Positions 16,974 to 20,468 of a DNA stretch of 20,468 bases are shown here, piece by piece. The DNA comes from an uncultured Neisseriaceae bacterium (GTDB lineage: Bacteria; Pseudomonadota; Gammaproteobacteria; Burkholderiales; UBA11063): positions 1 to 20,468 of the forward strand of contig CALFYC010000173.1 of assembly GCA_937952895.1 (NCBI GenBank), read 5' to 3'. Both the position numbers and the translations under genes were made by a program. The notes under the pieces are model-generated. The model was not told where the DNA came from, did no database searches, and worked only from the letters and a program-made list of their open reading frames with translations. The first letter of the stretch is position 1. Every line of letters begins with the position of its first letter.

Positions 16974-18100
16974 TAATTAAAGAACCTCTCTATTCTTTCA
17001 CATATATAATATATATGCTCAGCTTCTAAACTATAGTATAGTGGCAACCTTAGTATACGTTCACTTTCTTTAGTTGTATAATTGTCATCACCTATAAATT
17101 TACTAAATTTAAGTCCGGCATGAGAGCTATGTAAAGGAATATAGTGGAAAACTGCCATAATATTATCGCCTTTAAGATAATCAATTAATTTTTGCCGAAT
17201 TTCAAGATTTTTTACTTTAATGTAAAACATATGGGCATTATGTACGCAGTTTTCTGGAATTACTGGTAATTCTATAATACCATTCTCATGTAACTTGTAT
17301 AATAATTTATAATATAAATTCCAGCTCAAAATCCTATTTTGATTAATAATATCGGCGACTTCTAACTGTGCCCATAAATAAGCTGCATTTATATCACTAG
17401 CCAAATAAGATGAGCCAATTTCTACCCATGAATATTTATCAACTTGACCACGGAAAAATTTACTTCGATTAGTACCTTTTTCTCGTATTATTTCAGCTCT
17501 TTCAATAAAAGTTGGATTATTGATTAATAAAGCACCACCTTCTCCCATACTATAATTTTTTGTTTCATGAAAGCTATAGCAACCAAAATCTCCAATTGAA
17601 CCTAAAGCTTTATCAGAATATCTCGACATTACACCTTGAGCGGCATCTTCAATCACAAAAAGATTGTACTCCTTTGATAAAGCAATAATTGTATCCATTT
17701 CACAAGCAACCCCAGCATAATGCACAACAACAATGGCTTTAGTTTTTTTTGTTATTGCATTTCTAATTAAACGTTCATCAATATTTAATGTATCTGGCCT
17801 TATATCTACAAACTTTATTAATGCGCCACGTAAAGCAAAAGCATTTGCAGTTGAAACAAAAGTAAAAGATGGCATAATTACTTCGTCACCAGGGTTTATA
17901 TCAATTAACAATGCAGTCATTTCTAAAGCGTGGGTGCAAGATGTTGTTAAAAGAACTTTTGGTGTATTAAATTTTTTTTCCATCCAACTGCTACATAGTT
18001 TTGTAAAATCACCATCACCACAAATTTTTTCTTTCTCAATAGCTTGTTTTATATAACTAAGCTCTTTACCAGTGAATGGTGGCACATTAAAATTAATCAT
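16973..18100 (-). CDS. wecE: dTDP-4-amino-4,6-dideoxygalactose transaminase (WecE/RffA/FcnA type)
   Basis: A 375-residue DegT/DnrJ/EryC1 PLP aminotransferase that is very close in sequence to Escherichia coli WecE as I recall it. It shows KICGDGDFTKLC near 25-36, INPGDEVIMPSFTFVSTANAF at about 68-88, VHYAGVACEMDTI at 126-138, EDAAQGVMS at 151-159 and the Schiff-base Lys181 in SFHETKNYSMGEGG. IREKGTNRSKFFRGQVDKY and NAHMFYIK follow further on. WecE converts dTDP-4-keto-6-deoxyglucose to dTDP-Fuc4N with glutamate as amino donor. The gene lies 17 bases after a WecF-like transferase gene and overlaps the flippase start. An AAGAGA sequence precedes the ATG. RmlA/RmlB, needed to make its substrate, are not in the window. 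Confidence 0.93.
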   Translation of the reverse strand: MINFNVPPFTGKELSYIKQAIEKEKICGDGDFTKLCSSWMEKKFNTPKVLLTTSCTHALEMTALLIDINPGDEVIMPSFTFVSTANAFALRGALIKFVDIRPDTLNIDERLIRNAITKKTKAIVVVHYAGVACEMDTIIALSKEYNLFVIEDAAQGVMSRYSDKALGSIGDFGCYSFHETKNYSMGEGGALLINNPTFIERAEIIREKGTNRSKFFRGQVDKYSWVEIGSSYLASDINAAYLWAQLEVADIINQNRILSWNLYYKLLYKLHENGIIELPVIPENCVHNAHMFYIKVKNLEIRQKLIDYLKGDNIMAVFHYIPLHSSHAGLKFSKFIGDDNYTTKESERILRLPLYYSLEAEHIYYICERIERFFN

Positions 18101-18117
18101 ATATGTTCTCTTCTTGT

Positions 18118-19140
18118 TTATAAATCTAAAATTTTTTTATTCTGTTCAATTAAATTTTTCTCAGAAAAATAGTTTTTTATTATATAGATATTTTTATCCA
18201 AAATATTGCTATTAATATCCAGTAAATTTGTTAAATTTTTTACAGAATATACTTTAATTCCTAGATCATTTAAAAATGGCCATACACTAGTAGTATCAGA
18301 TAAATATAATTTTTTACCCATTCCCAAAATTTTAATTATATTACCCATTCCCTCTTGACGATCTAAGTTAAATATCGCTATATCTAGGCTTGATAATATT
18401 TTAGAATATTCATTTAATGGCATAAAATTAAGTATTGGATAAAACTTTTCTCCAAACAATGCTTTTCCTTTATCTATAACAACATCTCTATATTTTTTAT
18501 CCCCATATGATAATGGGCAAATTATTTTTATGTTATCATTTTTATAAAGTATGAGTTTATTTAATATTTCTATATGCCTTCCCTCTGGACTAGCGGAATG
18601 GCCAACCATAATATTGAACACTTGTTCCTTTTCTAGGTTTAATTCTAAATCACGGTATAAATTGCTTGGATAAACAAAACTAGAAGTTAATTGGGCTTTC
18701 ATCTTAAAATGTTGAGAAGCTATTTCAAAGTCGCCAGGAATATATGTGATTATATTTTTAACTTTTTGTAAAACTTGGTTTGTAAAATAAAAATTTATAT
18801 TTTCTTTAATCCCAACTGGGCAATCAAATATGTATATATAACAATCATTACCCCATAAAATCCAATATATTTTTTTTATTAAATATGAATTTAAAAAAAG
18901 AAAAGCCTTAAATTTTGCTGAAAAAAAACCATGAACAATAATCTTTTTTGCTACTAACATATAATAAAAAATTTTAAAGAAATTTTTAGGACTACTTGTT
19001 ATTACAATTCCACTATAGTCTGACTCTTTAAGATTGGATGCTAAAATTACAAATCTTTGGTTGGATAAATTAAATTTTGAATTTATGTACTTTAAATAAT
19101 CAGACACTATTGGAGATGGGGTCAAGAAGTGCAATATCAC
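18118..19140 (-). CDS. WecF-like (GT56) 4-acylamino-4,6-dideoxygalactose transferase
   Basis: A 340-residue protein that matches the pattern of WecF/RffT, the dTDP-Fuc4NAc:lipid-II transferase of enterobacterial common antigen (359 residues). The pattern is WGNDCY at 96-101 (WecF WGADLY), VGHSASPEGRHIEIL at 179-193 (VGNSGDRSNEH), CPLSYGDKKYRD at 208-219 (VPMGYPPN) and DRQEGMGNI at 260-268 (ARQQGIGTL). It is adjacent to the WecE-type aminotransferase, so it probably transfers Fuc4N carrying an N-acyl group. The start is GTG at 19140-19138, chosen because AAAGGAAG lies 5 bases upstream and no better ATG exists nearby. Overall similarity is distant, so the substrate remains inference. Preceded by a 261-base gap. 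Confidence 0.8.
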   Translation of the reverse strand: MILHFLTPSPIVSDYLKYINSKFNLSNQRFVILASNLKESDYSGIVITSSPKNFFKIFYYMLVAKKIIVHGFFSAKFKAFLFLNSYLIKKIYWILWGNDCYIYIFDCPVGIKENINFYFTNQVLQKVKNIITYIPGDFEIASQHFKMKAQLTSSFVYPSNLYRDLELNLEKEQVFNIMVGHSASPEGRHIEILNKLILYKNDNIKIICPLSYGDKKYRDVVIDKGKALFGEKFYPILNFMPLNEYSKILSSLDIAIFNLDRQEGMGNIIKILGMGKKLYLSDTTSVWPFLNDLGIKVYSVKNLTNLLDINSNILDKNIYIIKNYFSEKNLIEQNKKILDL

Positions 19141-19145
19141 TATAA

Positions 19146-19153
19146 CTTCCTTT
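19146..19153 (-). promoter_or_regulatory. Strong ribosome binding site before a GTG start
   Basis: The minus strand reads AAAGGAAG, then five bases, then GTG. This near-consensus Shine-Dalgarno sequence with good spacing fixes the GTG at 19140-19138 as the start of the WecF-like gene. Confidence 0.7.
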
Positions 19154-19215
19154 ATTTACATTAGCCAAATAAAATATTGCTTTACTTATAATTTAAAGGT
19201 ATATATAATAACATA

Positions 19216-19390
19216 ATTTCATATGTGTCCGGAATTTATTCACTTCCAAACTCAGCCTTGCCTTATTGCTCTAGTTAGTTAATGGCCACATTTATTTATA
19301 GCGGCTATCAACCATATTTAATGACTTCACTAATTTTTTAGCATCTTTTTTATTCCGATTATACTTCTTTCTATTAACTTTTGATATAAA
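19216..19390 (-). other. Intergenic segment with possible gene or mobile-element relic
   Basis: This is most of the 261-base gap between the formyltransferase and WecF-like genes. On the minus strand an open stretch of 32 codons (19390-19295) ends in TAA at 19294-19292. It encodes a basic tail rich in Lys/Arg/Asn that ends in LVKSLNMVDSRYK. It has no start and is closed upstream by a stop. It is followed by a segment (about 19221-19310) that is about 38% G+C by my count and ends near GGAAGTGAATAAATTCCGGA, which has the look of an insertion-sequence end, though I recognise no family. I see no convincing terminator. Nothing here is a confirmed gene. Confidence 0.3.
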
Positions 19391-19401
19391 TTACGAAAAT
19401 C

Positions 19402-20295
19402 TCATTTAAACCTTAACCTGAATTTAGTTAAAGGCAAAGCCACATTACCGTTTTGATTAATTAATTTAGTAATTTTGATTAAACCGTTACCACAAACTAT
19501 AACAGGCTCACCGTTATATATAAATATAACTTTCCCAATATGACATTTTCTATTTTCGATATTAACATCCGGAATAATTTCAGCATCTACAATAGTATAA
19601 ATAACATTATCACAAAGTGTTTTTGCCCCTGCATAAGGCTCTCCAACTGCGTCAATAAATCTCTTTATATTTACCGACGAATCACTCCAATTAATATAAT
19701 AATCTTCTTCATCTCTCCATAAACTATAACTTGCAAAATTTTCCTCCTGCTTTCTACTAGTTAGATTATTCGCAAAAATTTTATTTATTATTTCAATAAT
19801 ACATTGTATATATAAATTTGTAATAATATCAATCGCCTGTTGAATTTTTATTGGATAAGATATCGTAAAATCTTTTTGAGTAATAATATCACCCATATCA
19901 TACTGCTGTGAAGCAAATATGCCAGTTACTCCGATTTTTTGCTCCCCATTAATTAAACAATTCACTAATGGCGCAAATCCTCTATATTTTGGCAATAAAG
20001 AATCGTGTAATACAATTAAATTGTAATCTTCTTTAATAATCCACCGCCACCCAATGGCAAATAAATAACTATTCGGATTTATTATAAACTCATCAACTCT
20101 CAAATATGATTTAATATTATGATTATTACAATATAACCATATCTCATTAAAGTAATCATTATTTATATTTGGATCTTTAGCAATAACCACAGCTTCAATA
20201 ATTTGAGAGCCAAACTCCTTAACTACAGCTTCTAAAACTTTAAACCCTTTAAATCCAAGCAAAAAAAGAACTATATTTTTTTTATTTGCAATCAT
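19402..20295 (-). CDS. Formyltransferase-like protein, probable sugar N-formyltransferase
   Basis: A 297-residue protein with an N-terminal formyltransferase fold. His97 lies in LHDSLLPKYRGFAP (SLLPKYRG at 99-106) and Asp133 in FASQQYDMGDIITQ, matching two of the three catalytic residues of methionyl-tRNA and sugar formyltransferases. The usual Asn of the N-x-H motif is Val95 (IVLH). The C-terminal part resembles the barrel-like second domain of tRNA formyltransferases (VGEPYAGAKT near 216-225). Next to WecE- and WecF-like genes, it may formylate the 4-amine of dTDP-Fuc4N using N10-formyl-tetrahydrofolate, in place of the acetyltransferase WecD. That is inference, and the Asn change weakens it. 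GAGA lies about 7 bases upstream of the ATG. The ManC-like fragment begins about 27 bases upstream on the opposite strand. Confidence 0.82.
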   Translation of the reverse strand: MIANKKNIVLFLLGFKGFKVLEAVVKEFGSQIIEAVVIAKDPNINNDYFNEIWLYCNNHNIKSYLRVDEFIINPNSYLFAIGWRWIIKEDYNLIVLHDSLLPKYRGFAPLVNCLINGEQKIGVTGIFASQQYDMGDIITQKDFTISYPIKIQQAIDIITNLYIQCIIEIINKIFANNLTSRKQEENFASYSLWRDEEDYYINWSDSSVNIKRFIDAVGEPYAGAKTLCDNVIYTIVDAEIIPDVNIENRKCHIGKVIFIYNGEPVIVCGNGLIKITKLINQNGNVALPLTKFRLRFK

Positions 20296-20321
20296 ATATT
20301 ATTCTCTATATTCAAGGTAAT

Positions 20322-20468
20322 TTTAAAAAAATTATTCAATCCGCCATAGTAGAGGCGCAGCAAGGATATATTATCGCGCTAGGAGTTCCAACTACGGATC
20401 TTGATAGCAATTATGGATATATAGTGACAAATGTAGATAATGCGGTCGAAGAATATCATCCATATGAG
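20322..20468 (+). pseudogene. manC: 5'-truncated ManC-like (mannose-1-phosphate guanylyltransferase) fragment
   Basis: In the plus-strand frame that includes 20340-20342, the translation contains KKIIQSAIVEAQQG, then YIIALGVPTTDLDSNYGYI, and runs to the window edge. This matches the region of ManC around residues 140-190 with the conserved GVxPTxxxxxYGYI pattern. The N-terminal nucleotide-binding part (GGxGxRL...) is absent. In-frame stops occur at 20241-20243 and 20250-20252 and no ATG lies between them and the homology. From 20341 on, G+C is 53 of 128 bases by hand count, against 9 of 60 just upstream. It is read divergently from the formyltransferase gene. It looks like a leftover from a replaced gene cluster. 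A non-ATG start is possible but would still lack the catalytic N-terminus. Confidence 0.65.

Noticed and set aside
17733..18056. Plus-strand open frame of 107 codons
   Set aside because: It lies entirely antisense to the strongly conserved WecE-type aminotransferase gene and its translation resembles no known protein.
1..20468. CRISPR arrays, tRNA or rRNA genes, intact insertion sequences, defence systems
   Set aside because: I saw no regularly spaced repeats, no tRNA-like cloverleaf, no complete transposase and no defence-type domains. The content is consistently polysaccharide biosynthesis.

Overview
This is an AT-rich window (about 30% G+C by eye) that holds most of a surface-polysaccharide gene cluster, probably for a Wzx/Wzy-type O-antigen or a related glycan. 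All 16 complete or near-complete genes lie on the minus strand and are packed like an operon. Most gaps are under 125 bases, with two stop/start overlaps (ATGA and TAATG). The protein families and a gammaproteobacterial YhbY suggest a low-GC gammaproteobacterium. The O-antigen logic (GalNAcA plus amidotransferases plus an aminated, possibly formylated 6-deoxysugar) resembles Francisella-type clusters, but species and genus cannot be fixed from this sequence.

Layout in transcription order, from high to low coordinates. The right end (about 20322-20468, plus strand) is a headless ManC-like fragment of visibly higher G+C, which looks like a recombination scar. Next come a formyltransferase-like protein, a 261-base spacer with a possible gene relic, a WecF-like (GT56) glycosyltransferase, a WecE/RffA-type dTDP-Fuc4N aminotransferase and a Wzx flippase. 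The middle holds a long WbpS-type amidotransferase, a GT4-like glycosyltransferase, a translationally coupled PIG-L deacetylase and LpxD-like acyltransferase, and a second amidotransferase. The left part holds two GT4 glycosyltransferases flanking a WbpP-type UDP-GlcNAc 4-epimerase, then a polyprenyl-phosphate sugar-1-phosphate transferase, a WbpO/TviB-type UDP-HexNAc 6-dehydrogenase, glucose-6-phosphate isomerase, YhbY, and a WlbA/WbpB-type 3-dehydrogenase that runs off the left edge.

How the genes probably work together (inference from families): WbpP-like plus WbpO-like enzymes make UDP-GalNAcA. One or both asparagine-synthase-like proteins amidate uronic acids to uronamides. WecE makes dTDP-Fuc4N, which the formyltransferase-like enzyme may N-acylate and the GT56 protein may transfer. 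The PIG-L/LpxD-like pair could swap an N-acyl group. The PNPT enzyme would start the repeat on undecaprenyl phosphate, four glycosyltransferases would extend it, and Wzx would flip it. No Wzy polymerase, dTDP-glucose genes (rmlA/rmlB) or chain-length regulator is visible here. No rRNA, tRNA, CRISPR array or intact mobile element was found.
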